In this document: one piece after another, positions 19,030-27,164 of the stretch | Layout of the letters: each line of letters starts with the position of its first letter | Position numbering within the stretch: the stretch's first letter is position 1 | Made by a program: the position numbers and the translations under genes | Notes under the pieces: generated by a model | Database searches by the model: none | What the model saw: only the letters and a program-made list of their open reading frames with translations | What the model was told of the DNA's origin: nothing | From: Acidovorax sp. Leaf78 | GTDB lineage: Bacteria > Pseudomonadota > Gammaproteobacteria > Burkholderiales > Burkholderiaceae_C | Assembly: GCF_001422735.1 (NCBI RefSeq) | Contig: NZ_LMLZ01000002.1 | Coordinates: 62,001 to 126,000, forward strand | Length of the DNA stretch: 64,000 nt | Direction of reading: 5' to 3'

Positions 19030-19877
19030 ATGCTGCCAGCGCACAAGGCACCGGCTTTCCGGTGAGCTTCGAGTTCTTTCCCCCCAAGACGCCCGAGGGC
19101 GCCGAGAAACTGCGGGCCGCGCGCCAGCAGCTGTACGCGCTGCACCCGGACTTTTGCTCCGTGACCTACGGCGCGGGCGGCTCCACCCAGGAGGGCACCT
19201 TCGGCACGGTGCGCGAGATCCTGGCCGAGGGCGTGAGCGCCGCTTCGCACTTCTCGTGCATCGGCGCCACGCGCCAGTCGGTGCGCGAGGAACTGGCCCA
19301 GCTCAAGGCCATGGGCGTGAAGCGCCTGGTGGCCCTGCGGGGCGATCTGCCCAGCGGCTACGGTGCCGGCGGCGAGTTCCAGTACGCCAGCGACCTGGTG
19401 GCCTTCATCCGGGCGGAGACGGGGCGCGACTTTCACATCGAGGTGGCGGCCTACCCGGAGGTGCACCCACAGGCGCGATCGCCGGAGGCAGACCTTAAGG
19501 CTTATGTCGCCAAGGTCCAGTTAGGGGCGGACTCTGCCATCACCCAGTACTTCTACAACAGCGATGCGTACTTCCGGTTCGTGGAAGAGGCCAAGCGTCT
19601 GGGCGCCGACGTGCCTGTGGTGCCGGGCATCATGCCGATCGGCAGCTCGACGCAGCTGATGCGCTTCTCGGATGCCTGCGGCGCCGAGATTCCGCGCTGG
19701 ATCCGTCTGCGCCTGCAATCGTTTGGTGACGACACGGCGAGCATCAAGGCCTTTGGCCTGGATGTGGTAACCGACCTGTGCGACCGGCTGCGCAGTGCGG
19801 GCGTGCCGGCGCTGCATTTTTACACCATGAACCAGAGCGCTGCGACCCTGGAGATTTGCCGCAGGCTGGGGATCTGA
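19026..19877 (+). CDS. metF: 5,10-methylenetetrahydrofolate reductase
   Basis: A 283-aa FAD-dependent TIM-barrel enzyme that makes 5-methyl-THF for methionine synthesis. Family motifs: SFEFFPPKTPEG at the start, the catalytic Glu region (EFFPPK), the TYGAGGST loop and ALRGDLP (~110), then TQYFYNSDAYFRF (~175). ATGA overlap with tlyA and TGATG-type overlap with the next gene show a compact operon. With ahcY upstream it covers two steps of the activated-methyl cycle. Confidence 0.95.
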   Translation: MNAASAQGTGFPVSFEFFPPKTPEGAEKLRAARQQLYALHPDFCSVTYGAGGSTQEGTFGTVREILAEGVSAASHFSCIGATRQSVREELAQLKAMGVKRLVALRGDLPSGYGAGGEFQYASDLVAFIRAETGRDFHIEVAAYPEVHPQARSPEADLKAYVAKVQLGADSAITQYFYNSDAYFRFVEEAKRLGADVPVVPGIMPIGSSTQLMRFSDACGAEIPRWIRLRLQSFGDDTASIKAFGLDVVTDLCDRLRSAGVPALHFYTMNQSAATLEICRRLGI

Positions 19878-20506
19878 TGCGGCAGGGGCACCGCGCCGCG
19901 CTGCTGCAGGGCCCGTGGTCCGCGGTCACCGGGCTGTGGCGCCAGCGATGGCCGCGCGCGTTGCTGGCCGTGCCGGTGCTGGGCGGGGCGGTCGCTTTGG
20001 CTGCGCTGTGCGGCCCCGCGCCGGTATGGGCGCAGGGGTTTTCGGCAGAAGCAGATGCTCTGGCGCCCAACCTGCTGAGCGTGCCGGGTGAGGCCATGCT
20101 GATCGACCCGGTTCGCCCCGAGCGTCCCCCGGCCGATGCGCCGCTGATCGTGCCCCTGATCGTCCCGGGCACGCAGTTGGACCTCTCTGCCGATGAAGTG
20201 GGGCTTGCATCCTGGTACGGGGCCAAATTCCACAAGCGGCGCACGGCCAGTGGAGAGCTGTTCGACATGAAAGCCCTGACCGCTGCCCATCCCACGCTGC
20301 CCTTTGGCTCCCTGGTGTGCGTGCGCAGCCAGGCTACGGGGCGCTCGGTGGTGGTCCGCATCAACGACCGCGGCCCCCACACCCGCAAGCGCGTCATCGA
20401 CCTCAGCCGCGGAGCTGCCGAGGTGCTGGGCATGGTGGGGCTGGGGTTGAAGCCGGTGGAGCTGTTCGCGCTGGACGACGGCGCGCGCGACTGCCCGATG
20501 CCTTAA
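19877..20506 (+). CDS. Septal-ring RlpA-like lytic transglycosylase/lipoprotein-family protein
   Basis: A 209-aa protein with an N-terminal hydrophobic segment (~22-50) that ends at a probable signal cleavage near VWAQ. The double-psi beta-barrel of RlpA follows: EVGLASWYGAKFHKRRTASGE (catalytic-type Asp/Glu and His) and VVRINDRGPHTRKRVIDLS. RlpA proteins cleave denuded glycan strands at division sites. No lipobox Cys and no C-terminal SPOR domain are visible. The ATG at 19877 overlaps the metF stop. Confidence 0.82.
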   Translation: MRQGHRAALLQGPWSAVTGLWRQRWPRALLAVPVLGGAVALAALCGPAPVWAQGFSAEADALAPNLLSVPGEAMLIDPVRPERPPADAPLIVPLIVPGTQLDLSADEVGLASWYGAKFHKRRTASGELFDMKALTAAHPTLPFGSLVCVRSQATGRSVVVRINDRGPHTRKRVIDLSRGAAEVLGMVGLGLKPVELFALDDGARDCPMP

Positions 20507-20599
20507 AGGCGAAAGGCGAAGGGCGAAGGGCGAGAGTCGGGGGCCACTTCCCGCCGGTGCACACGGCACCCTGGCCCCCTCCAGCGACATCGTGGGTCC

Positions 20600-20666
20600 G
20601 GCTTTGCCAAGTCACTGCAGGCGTGTTTCCCTTGGGGGGAGGCGCCGTAGGCGACTCCAGGGCGCC
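20600..20666 (-). repeat. GC-rich gene-end repeat (CCCCCTGGGGGG family), copy 1
   Basis: GGCTTTGCCAAGTCACTGCAG, then TTCCCTTGGGGGGAGGCGCC and GTAGGCGACTCCAGGG. The same modules (TTTGCCAGG, CCCCTGGGGGGAAGGCGCC, GCAGGCGACTC) recur at 29899-29963 and, inverted, at 32761-32830. All three copies lie at gene 3' ends. Confidence 0.5.
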
Positions 20667-20674
20667 TTGCTGGC

Positions 20675-21562
20675 CTACCCTCCGGATTCGAGCGTGTGCG
20701 TGGCGTGCTTGTCCTGCGCCAGCAGTTCCACCATTTGGGGCAGCGCGGTTTTCAGCGCGGCTTTCAAGGTGAAGGGCGGGTTGATCAGGAACATGCCGCT
20801 GGCCGGCAGGCCGGGGCGTTTGGTGTCGCCCGCGGCATCGCTGGTGATCTTGCTGGACTTGACGGTGAGCGTGGCGTGCAGCCAGCTCTTGCCCGCCTTG
20901 GTGGCCATGGTTTTCAGGCGGCGCGGCAGGTCGTGCGCCTCGGGGCGCGGGATGATGGGGTACCAGACGGCATAGGTGCCGGTGGCAAAACGCTTGAGCG
21001 AGTCTGCCGCCATGTCGAGCACCTTGGCGTAGTCGGTCTTGATTTCGTAGCTGGGATCGCACAGCACCAAGGCGCGGCGGGCCGGTGGAGGCAGAAATTT
21101 CTTGATGCCTTCGAACCCGTCTTCATGCAGCACGGCCACCTGGCGGCCCGCTTCGAGCTGGGCCACGTTGCCCGCCAGCGAGCGCAGGTCGGTCGGGTGC
21201 AGCTCGAACAGCTTGAGCTTGTCGTGGTCGCGCAACAGGCGCTGGGTGATGAACGGCGAGCCCGGATAGACCCTGAGCGCGTTGCCCTGATTGAAGCCGC
21301 GGATCAGGTCCACGTAGGCCTGCAGTGCGGGAGTGAGGGCGGGGGCCTCGGGCGCGAACAGGCGGACCACGCCGTCGGCCGCTTCGCCGCTGGTGTTGGC
21401 ATAGTCGCCATCGAGCCGGTACAGCCCGGCGCCGGCATGGGTGTCCAGCACGGTCAGGGCCGCGTCTTTTTCGATAAGGTATTGCAGGGCGGCGATCAGG
21501 ACCGTGTGCTTGAGCACATCGGCATGATTGCCTGCATGGAAGGCGTGGCGATAACTGAACAT
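20675..21562 (-). CDS. rlmJ: 23S rRNA (adenine2030-N6)-methyltransferase
   Basis: A 295-aa enzyme. The N-terminal MFSYRHAFHAGNHADVLKH is the RlmJ signature containing the active-site histidines. The SAM-binding region lies around TVLDTHAGAGLYRLDGDYA, and the catalytic DPSYE (DPPY-type motif of N6-adenine methyltransferases) is near residue 165. The start at 21562 was chosen at this signature; the frame upstream to 21598 adds 12 unconserved residues. Confidence 0.93.
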   Translation of the reverse strand: MFSYRHAFHAGNHADVLKHTVLIAALQYLIEKDAALTVLDTHAGAGLYRLDGDYANTSGEAADGVVRLFAPEAPALTPALQAYVDLIRGFNQGNALRVYPGSPFITQRLLRDHDKLKLFELHPTDLRSLAGNVAQLEAGRQVAVLHEDGFEGIKKFLPPPARRALVLCDPSYEIKTDYAKVLDMAADSLKRFATGTYAVWYPIIPRPEAHDLPRRLKTMATKAGKSWLHATLTVKSSKITSDAAGDTKRPGLPASGMFLINPPFTLKAALKTALPQMVELLAQDKHATHTLESGG

Positions 21563-21896
21563 GTCCAATGGTAACGGGTGCGGGTCGCGGTGGCGCATCC
21601 CGCCGGCAGGCCCGCCCCGCCATGGCTGCCAGGAGCTTCAGGTCGCCGGGACGGCTGTGCACAGGGCGTTTCCGTGGCGATGTCATGATCCGATGCCGTT
21701 TCGTCATGGTGTCCGGTGGTGCGGAGAGGCCGGGCGCGGCACAATCGGGTTGTTTGCCCAAGCGTGATGTTTTTTGCAGACAGAAAGCCTTTTGTTTCAG
21801 CAACCGTAACCGCATGCTTCATCATTCCGCCTGCAGCCGCCTTGACCTCAGGGCGTTGCCGATGCAAGCACGCATGCACGCCACGCACTCTTCAAC
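21563..21896. other. Divergent intergenic region, no gene recognised
   Basis: A 334-bp gap between the divergent rlmJ and kinase genes. It must hold both promoters, but no convincing -35/-10 pair, repeat or RNA structure stands out. Confidence 0.4.
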
Positions 21897-23924
21897 ATGA
21901 ACGCAGTCTCCAGCCCCGCCTCTGCCCCTGCCAGCGGTATCAGCCACACGGATGCGCTGCCGCCCGGTACCCGGCTGGCCGAGTTCGAGATCCTGGGGCT
22001 GCTGGGTGTGGGCGGGTTCGGCATGGTCTACAAGGCCTTCGACCACTCGCTGCACCGGGCCGTGGCCATCAAGGAATACATGCCGTCCGCGCTGGCGGGG
22101 CGCTCCGAAGGGCAGTCGCTGTGGGTGCGGTCGTCGTCCGACCAGCAGACCTTCCGCGCCGGACTGGCGTCGTTCGTGGGGGAGGCGCGGCTGCTCGCGC
22201 AGTTCGACCACCCCTCGCTGGTCAAAGTGTTCCGCTTCTGGGAGGCCAACAACACCGCCTACATGGTGATGCCGCTGTATACCGGCATGACCTTCAAGCA
22301 GGCCCGCGCCCAGATGCGCACGCCCCCGTCCGAGGCCTGGCTGCGCAAGCTGCTGTGGTCGATACTGGGCGCCCTGCGTGTGCTGCACGAGGGCAAGACG
22401 CTGCACCGCGACATCTCGCCGGACAACATCTTCCTGCAGGACAACGGCCCGCCGGTGCTGCTGGACCTGGGGGCCGCCCGTCACGCCATCAACGACCAGG
22501 ACCGCAAGCACACCGCCGTGCTCAAGGTGAACTACGCGCCCATCGAGCAGTATTCCGACGGCGACGAGGAACTGCGCCAGGGTCCGTGGAGCGATTTGTA
22601 TTCGCTGGCCGCCGTGATGCACGGCTGCCTGTGCAACGACACGCCCCTGCCGGCCACGCTGCGTTCCATCCGCGACCGCATGGTGTCGTTCTCCCGCGTG
22701 GCCCGGACGGTCAAGCGCCAGTTCGGGGTGGAGTATTCGGCGCCCTTTGTCGCTGCCATCGCCAAGTCGCTGGCGCTGCGCCCCGCAGACCGGCCGCAGA
22801 GCATCGACGAGTTCCTGCAGATCATGGAGATGACCACGGCTCCGGAGGGCAGTGAGCATTTCGATTTCAGAGCCGACCTGGGCGACATCTGGGTGGAGCC
22901 TGCCGACCGGCCCGGCCCCGGTCAGGTCACGCCCACGGTGGATGTGACGTCTGCGTCGGACGCCGTCAGTGAACTGCAGGCCCAGGCCGCGCGCGTTGCG
23001 CTGCCGGACGGCGCCCTGCACGCCGCGGGCCCCGCCCATGGCCACGCTGCGGGCGATGCCGGGGGCCTTGGCACGGACACGACGGTCGACCTGGGCGGCG
23101 ACACGGTGATGATGGGGCCGGACACGGTGGCGGCCGACGCCGGGGACACCGTGTTCATCGACGCGGGCGACTCGGTGGTGGACGATTCGCGCTACGACGA
23201 CCCCCAGACCTACCGCAGCATGGGCGAGCAGGGCCACGGCAAGGCCGCGGCGGAGCCCCGCGCCAAGCATGCCGACCGCGATGCAGGGGCGCGCGCTGCG
23301 GCCAAGCCTGGCAAGAGCGGCAAGCGCGTGCCCATCGTGGCCTGGATTGCGGTGGCCGTCTTTGCGGTGGTGGCCGCCGCTGGTGGCTTGCGCTGGGCCC
23401 AGAGCGACAAAGCGCCTAAAGACGACATCATCACCGAGATGGCCGAACCGGCAGCCCCGGCCCCCGCGGTGGCGGACGCCGCCCTGACCGACACTGCCGC
23501 AGGTGCCCCTGCCGCCGAATCCGCTGCGTCGGACGCCACGGCCAGTGCGGCCGCTGCGACGGCTGCGGCAGCCGCTGCATCGGCCGCAGCGCCGGTGCCT
23601 GCCGTTGCCGCTGCCTCGGCGCCTGCGACCAAACCCGCACGCACCGCCAAACGGCCTGTGGCCGAGCCGGCCCCCGCTCCCGTCGTGGTGCACGAAGAGC
23701 CCGCGCCACCCCCTGCGCCCGTGGTGGCCGAGCCCCGGCCCCGCCCCACGCCGCCCCGGGTGCAGTCGCCGCAGGAAAGCTGTGCGGATGCCAATTTCCT
23801 GTCGCGGCCGATGTGCATCCACCAGGAATGCCAGAAAGCCTCGCACTCCGCGCACCCCATTTGCGTAGAGAGCCGGCGCCGCTACGAGGCCGAAGAGCAA
23901 CGGCGCCGCCAGACCCCCAACTGA
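21897..23924 (+). CDS. Membrane-anchored serine/threonine protein kinase (PknB-like)
   Basis: A 675-aa Hanks-type kinase. The domain covers residues ~25-310: glycine loop GLLGVGGFGMVYKA, VAIKEYMP Lys, catalytic loop LHRDISPDNIF, and DLG (LLDLGAAR) in place of the usual DFG. An acidic Gly/Asp-rich linker follows, with one transmembrane helix (VPIVAWIAVAVFAVVAAAG, ~480-500), an Ala/Pro-rich stretch, and a small C-terminal periplasmic segment with four cysteines (residues ~620-660), probably disulfide-bonded. This one-helix topology with an external Cys-rich end suggests an envelope-sensing kinase. Targets are unknown. Confidence 0.85.
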   Translation: MNAVSSPASAPASGISHTDALPPGTRLAEFEILGLLGVGGFGMVYKAFDHSLHRAVAIKEYMPSALAGRSEGQSLWVRSSSDQQTFRAGLASFVGEARLLAQFDHPSLVKVFRFWEANNTAYMVMPLYTGMTFKQARAQMRTPPSEAWLRKLLWSILGALRVLHEGKTLHRDISPDNIFLQDNGPPVLLDLGAARHAINDQDRKHTAVLKVNYAPIEQYSDGDEELRQGPWSDLYSLAAVMHGCLCNDTPLPATLRSIRDRMVSFSRVARTVKRQFGVEYSAPFVAAIAKSLALRPADRPQSIDEFLQIMEMTTAPEGSEHFDFRADLGDIWVEPADRPGPGQVTPTVDVTSASDAVSELQAQAARVALPDGALHAAGPAHGHAAGDAGGLGTDTTVDLGGDTVMMGPDTVAADAGDTVFIDAGDSVVDDSRYDDPQTYRSMGEQGHGKAAAEPRAKHADRDAGARAAAKPGKSGKRVPIVAWIAVAVFAVVAAAGGLRWAQSDKAPKDDIITEMAEPAAPAPAVADAALTDTAAGAPAAESAASDATASAAAATAAAAAASAAAPVPAVAAASAPATKPARTAKRPVAEPAPAPVVVHEEPAPPPAPVVAEPRPRPTPPRVQSPQESCADANFLSRPMCIHQECQKASHSAHPICVESRRRYEAEEQRRRQTPN

Positions 23925-23975
23925 GGGCATGGGGCCGGTGGCCGGCCCCGTTTGCCGCGTGTGCACGCACGCCGC

Positions 23976-24005
23976 TTGCGTGCACGCGGGGTAAATTCGT
24001 ATAAT
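23976..24005 (+). promoter_or_regulatory. Predicted rplM-rpsI promoter
   Basis: TTGCGT (23976-23981), an 18-bp spacer and TATAAT (24000-24005) precede a ~115-base leader to rplM. The -35 is embedded in a perfect inverted repeat, GTGCACGCA/TGCGTGCAC (23961-23969 and 23977-23985, 7-bp loop), which could be an operator or the end hairpin of the kinase transcript. Confidence 0.6.
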
Positions 24006-24128
24006 CGAGGGCTTCGCAGCGCTTTTGTGGTCCCGCGGCGAGGATTTCATGCCACCTAAGAGGCTTCCTTCAGAGAAGCACCGACCGTGGAAAAGGACCC
24101 GCCAAACCCTCTTCATAGAGAGAATCTC

Positions 24129-24560
24129 ATGACTACTACTTTCAGCGCCAAGCCCGCTGAGGTCGTGCACGAGTGGTTTGTGATTGACGCGACCAATAAG
24201 GTCCTCGGACGAGTAGCCAGCGAAGTTGCTCTCCGTTTGCGCGGCAAACACAAGGCCATTTACACGCCTCACGTCGACACCGGTGACTTCATCGTCATCA
24301 TCAACGCCGCCCAGATCAAGGTGACCGGCACCAAGTCCCTGGACAAGGTGTACTACCGCCACTCGGGTTACCCCGGCGGTATCACGGCCACGAACTTCCG
24401 TGACATGCAAGCCAAGCACCCTGGCCGTGCGCTGGAAAAGGCTGTCAAGGGCATGCTGCCCAAGGGTCCCCTTGGCTACGCAATGATCAAGAAACTCAAG
24501 GTGTATGGTGGTGCAGAGCATCCCCACACCGCCCAGCAGCCCAAAGTGCTGGAAATCTAA
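24129..24560 (+). CDS. rplM: 50S ribosomal protein L13
   Basis: A 143-aa ribosomal protein. [19 protein letters not shown] and YRHSGYPGG are family hallmarks, and [19 protein letters not shown] follows. The ATG at 24129 follows AGAGA. It is the first gene of the universal rplM-rpsI pair, 11 bp before rpsI. Confidence 0.97.
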   Translation: MTTTFSAKPAEVVHEWFVIDATNKVLGRVASEVALRLRGKHKAIYTPHVDTGDFIVIINAAQIKVTGTKSLDKVYYRHSGYPGGITATNFRDMQAKHPGRALEKAVKGMLPKGPLGYAMIKKLKVYGGAEHPHTAQQPKVLEI

Positions 24561-24571
24561 GGAGCCTTGAG

Positions 24572-24964
24572 ATGATTGGTGAATGGAACAATGGCACCGG
24601 CCGTCGCAAGTCCAGCGTCGCCCGCGTGTTTCTGAAAAAAGGCACTGGCAAGATCACGGTGAACGGCAAGGACATCCAGTCCTATTTCGGCCGCGAAACC
24701 TCGATCATGATCGCCAAGCAACCGCTCGCACTGACCAACCATGTCGAAACCTTCGACATCCAGATCAATGTGCACGGTGGTGGTGAATCCGGCCAGGCCG
24801 GCGCTGCCCGCCACGGCATCACCCGCGCCCTGATCGACTACGACGCGACGCTCAAGCCCGCACTGAGCCAAGCCGGCTTCGTGACGCGCGATGCCCGCGA
24901 AGTGGAACGTAAGAAGGTCGGTCTGCGCTCTGCACGCCGCGCCAAGCAGTTCTCCAAGCGTTAA
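24572..24964 (+). CDS. rpsI: 30S ribosomal protein S9
   Basis: A 130-aa ribosomal protein with the family's [14 protein letters not shown] start, [19 protein letters not shown] core and basic C-terminal tail ending SKR, which reaches the P-site tRNA anticodon. Cotranscribed with rplM. Confidence 0.97.
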   Translation: MIGEWNNGTGRRKSSVARVFLKKGTGKITVNGKDIQSYFGRETSIMIAKQPLALTNHVETFDIQINVHGGGESGQAGAARHGITRALIDYDATLKPALSQAGFVTRDAREVERKKVGLRSARRAKQFSKR

Positions 24965-25043
24965 GCTTTTGGTTCTGCCCGGAGGCCGCCTCGCGTGGCC
25001 TTCGCTCTGCAAGGGGGTTCTTCGGAGCCTCTTTACAGAACAG

Positions 25044-25068
25044 AAAAACCGCCTCAGGGCGGTTTTTT
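25044..25068 (+). terminator. Rho-independent terminator after rpsI
   Basis: Stem AAAACCGCC / GGGCGGTTTT with loop TCA, followed by T6. It sits ~80 bp after the rpsI stop. Confidence 0.85.
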
Positions 25069-25105
25069 CGTTTAAGGTGCGCCTTTTTCCTTGCGAACCA
25101 TTCTC

Positions 25106-25252
25106 ATGTTGCAACCCCTGAATGAAGAAGCGGTAGTGCGTAGCCTGCTCACCCGCCCGGTGCCCGCCGGTGAAGCTGTGGCAAGGATGGGCCGGACGGC
25201 CTTGGCACAAACGAGCGCCGCCCAGGGTCAGCGGCTGTTGCAGGAGCTCTGA
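25106..25252 (+). CDS. Possible small protein (48 aa)
   Basis: Reads ATG TTG CAA CCC CTG AAT GAA GAA ... CTC TGA and ends 3 bp before the next gene's ATG. Composition is Ala/Leu/Arg/Gln-rich, with no hydrophobic helix and no recognised family. G/C-ending codons and the tight spacing to the DUF6776-type gene favour a real gene, but no clear ribosome site precedes the ATG. It could simply be a leader for the downstream gene. Confidence 0.35.
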   Translation: MLQPLNEEAVVRSLLTRPVPAGEAVARMGRTALAQTSAAQGQRLLQEL

Positions 25253-25255
25253 GCC

Positions 25256-25966
25256 ATGCGCCTTCGTTTGCTGCGCCGCCGGTTGACCATCAGCGCCCCC
25301 CGGGTCGCCATCCGCAGTGCGCTGCCCTGGCCGTTTCGCTGGCTGGCCCTGGCGGTGGTGCTGGGTTTGTGCGCCGCGGTTGCGCTGTGGGCGTTCGAGT
25401 TCGGCAAATCCATTGCAGGCCTCGACAGCATCTCCCGCGACGAGCTGAACAAGCTGCGCGCCGAACTAACCAGCCTGCGCGATGCGGGGCAGGAGCAGCA
25501 GACCGTGGCCCACACCGCCGACAGCCTGCTGATCGCCGAGCGTGCCGCCAAGGAGAACCTGATGGCGCAGGTGCGGCAGCTCGAGGCCGACAACCGCACG
25601 CTGCGCGAAGACCTGGGTTTCTTTGAAAAGCTGATCCCCGCGGCCAAGACCGAAGGCCTGGCCATCCGCAGCCTGCAGGCCGAGGTGCTGGGGGGCATGC
25701 AGTTGCGCTGGCAGGTGCTGGTCATCCAGGCCACGCGCAATGCGCCCGAATTCAACGGCCGGCTGGAACTGGTGCTGTCCGGCACGCAGGACGGCAAACC
25801 CTGGACGCAGACCCAGCCAGCACAGGGCCAGCCGGTGCAGGTCAAGCAGTACCGGCGCATCGAAGGGGTGCTCGATCTGCCCCCCAACGCCGTGGTAAAA
25901 ACCGTGACCGCGCGCGTGCTGGAAGGCAGCACGGTCCGGGCGGTGCAGGCCATGACCATCGAGTGA
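25256..25966 (+). CDS. Membrane-anchored coiled-coil protein (DUF6776-like)
   Basis: A 236-aa protein with a basic N-terminus, one transmembrane helix (WLALAVVLGLCAAVALWAF, residues ~29-47), a coiled coil (~60-120, with DELNKLRAEL and RQLEADNRTLREDL) and a C-terminal beta-rich domain. This matches a Burkholderiales family of unknown function usually found beside a bactofilin and erpA, as here. An envelope or cytoskeleton-linked role is inferred from the neighbouring bactofilin gene. Confidence 0.65.
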   Translation: MRLRLLRRRLTISAPRVAIRSALPWPFRWLALAVVLGLCAAVALWAFEFGKSIAGLDSISRDELNKLRAELTSLRDAGQEQQTVAHTADSLLIAERAAKENLMAQVRQLEADNRTLREDLGFFEKLIPAAKTEGLAIRSLQAEVLGGMQLRWQVLVIQATRNAPEFNGRLELVLSGTQDGKPWTQTQPAQGQPVQVKQYRRIEGVLDLPPNAVVKTVTARVLEGSTVRAVQAMTIE

Positions 25967-26191
25967 CGCGGGGCAGGGCAGGGGTGCTGCCTGGGCGGCA
26001 AACCCTGTCAGCGGGCGCACGGCGCCTGTGGCCGTGACCCCGCGCTTCGGCTTGAGCGCATTCGGGGCACCATTCAGCATCTTGTGCCATGGTTTTCGTG
26101 CCGCGAGGAAGCCTGAGCAAGGTATCGTCGGCCCCTATTTTTGCTGCGCGCCGGGCCGATTGGGCGGCGCGCTTCTCCAGGAGTTTTGCCC

Positions 26192-26590
26192 ATGTTTTCC
26201 CGTAAAAAGCAGCCCCCCATCAAAAGCCTGATCGCGCAGGGCACCAAGATCGAGGGGAACGTTCACTTCGTGGAAGGCATGCGCATCGACGGCGAGGTGG
26301 TGGGCGACATCCGTGCAGCGCCCGAACAGCCCAGCATCCTGGTGATTTCCGAGACCGCCCGCGTCGAGGGCGCAGTGCACGCCACCCATGTGATCGTCAA
26401 TGGCCAGGTGGAGGGGCCGGTGCATGCCACCGAACTGCTGGAACTCCAGCCCAAGGCAAAGATCACAGGCAATGTGCACTACAAGGCGCTGGAGATGCAC
26501 CAGGGGGCCGTGATCGCCGGGCAGATGTGCCCGGTGGCTGTGCTGGTGGAGGAAAAGCCCCCACTGAAGTTAGCGTCAAACGGGCAGTGA
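26192..26590 (+). CDS. Bactofilin
   Basis: A 132-aa polymer-forming cytoskeletal protein. The IAQGTKIEGNVHFVEGMRIDGEVVG start and regular glycine/valine-spaced turns over residues ~20-110 give the right-handed beta-helix of the family. The short termini (KKQ... and EEKPPLKL) are typical of the disordered ends. The ATG at 26192 follows CCAGGAG; the upstream start at 26141 adds unconserved residues. Bactofilins organise cell-wall enzymes, and an M23 endopeptidase gene lies ~3.4 kb downstream. Confidence 0.9.
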   Translation: MFSRKKQPPIKSLIAQGTKIEGNVHFVEGMRIDGEVVGDIRAAPEQPSILVISETARVEGAVHATHVIVNGQVEGPVHATELLELQPKAKITGNVHYKALEMHQGAVIAGQMCPVAVLVEEKPPLKLASNGQ

Positions 26591-26653
26591 TGTGAATTCC
26601 CGAGCGGTCTGCAGTACTATTACCCGCAAAATTGAAAACCGGAAGGACACCCC

Positions 26654-27019
26654 ATGAGCGCAGTTGCCGAGAATATCCAGACCGAAATGCCAGCCCCCAT
26701 CCTGTTCACGGACAGCGCGGCGGCCAAGGTGGCGGACCTGATCGCCGAAGAAGGCAACCCTGACCTGAAGCTGCGCGTGTTCGTGCAGGGTGGCGGTTGC
26801 TCCGGCTTCCAGTATGGCTTCACCTTCGACGAGATCACCAACGAAGACGACACCACCATGACCAAGAATGGCGTGTCGCTGCTGATCGACGCCATGAGCT
26901 ACCAGTACCTGGTGGGCGCCGAGATCGACTACAAGGAAGACCTGCAGGGTGCCCAGTTCGTGATCAAGAACCCGAACGCCACCACCACCTGCGGCTGCGG
27001 CTCCAGCTTCTCTGCCTGA
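26654..27019 (+). CDS. erpA: Iron-sulfur cluster insertion protein
   Basis: A 121-aa A-type carrier that delivers Fe-S clusters to apoproteins. The three cluster cysteines are in place: GGGCSGFQY near residue 51, and the C-terminal TTCGCGSSF with two Cys. Length and the [15 protein letters not shown] start match beta-proteobacterial ErpA. GGAAGGA precedes the ATG by about 7 bases. Confidence 0.93.
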   Translation: MSAVAENIQTEMPAPILFTDSAAAKVADLIAEEGNPDLKLRVFVQGGGCSGFQYGFTFDEITNEDDTTMTKNGVSLLIDAMSYQYLVGAEIDYKEDLQGAQFVIKNPNATTTCGCGSSFSA

Positions 27020-27073
27020 TCGATGCACGGGCATGCCAGCAGGGCACTGCGATAGCTGCCCTGCCGACGACAC

Positions 27074-27096
27074 AAGCCGCCTCCGGGCGGCTTTTT
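27074..27096 (+). terminator. Terminator after erpA
   Basis: Stem AGCCGCC / GGGCGGCT with loop TCC, followed by T5. Confidence 0.8.
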
Positions 27097-27164
27097 CGTT
27101 GGCGCCCTCCTGAATTTGCAGCGACTTTCAGCGCCGCGCCTGCCACCGATCTTGTGAGCCGTCC

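Noticed and set aside
21822-24527. Long open frame of ~900 codons antisense to the kinase, rplM
   Set aside because: It runs opposite to well-supported genes; its His/Gly/Arg-rich translation is the typical shadow of GC-rich coding sequence.
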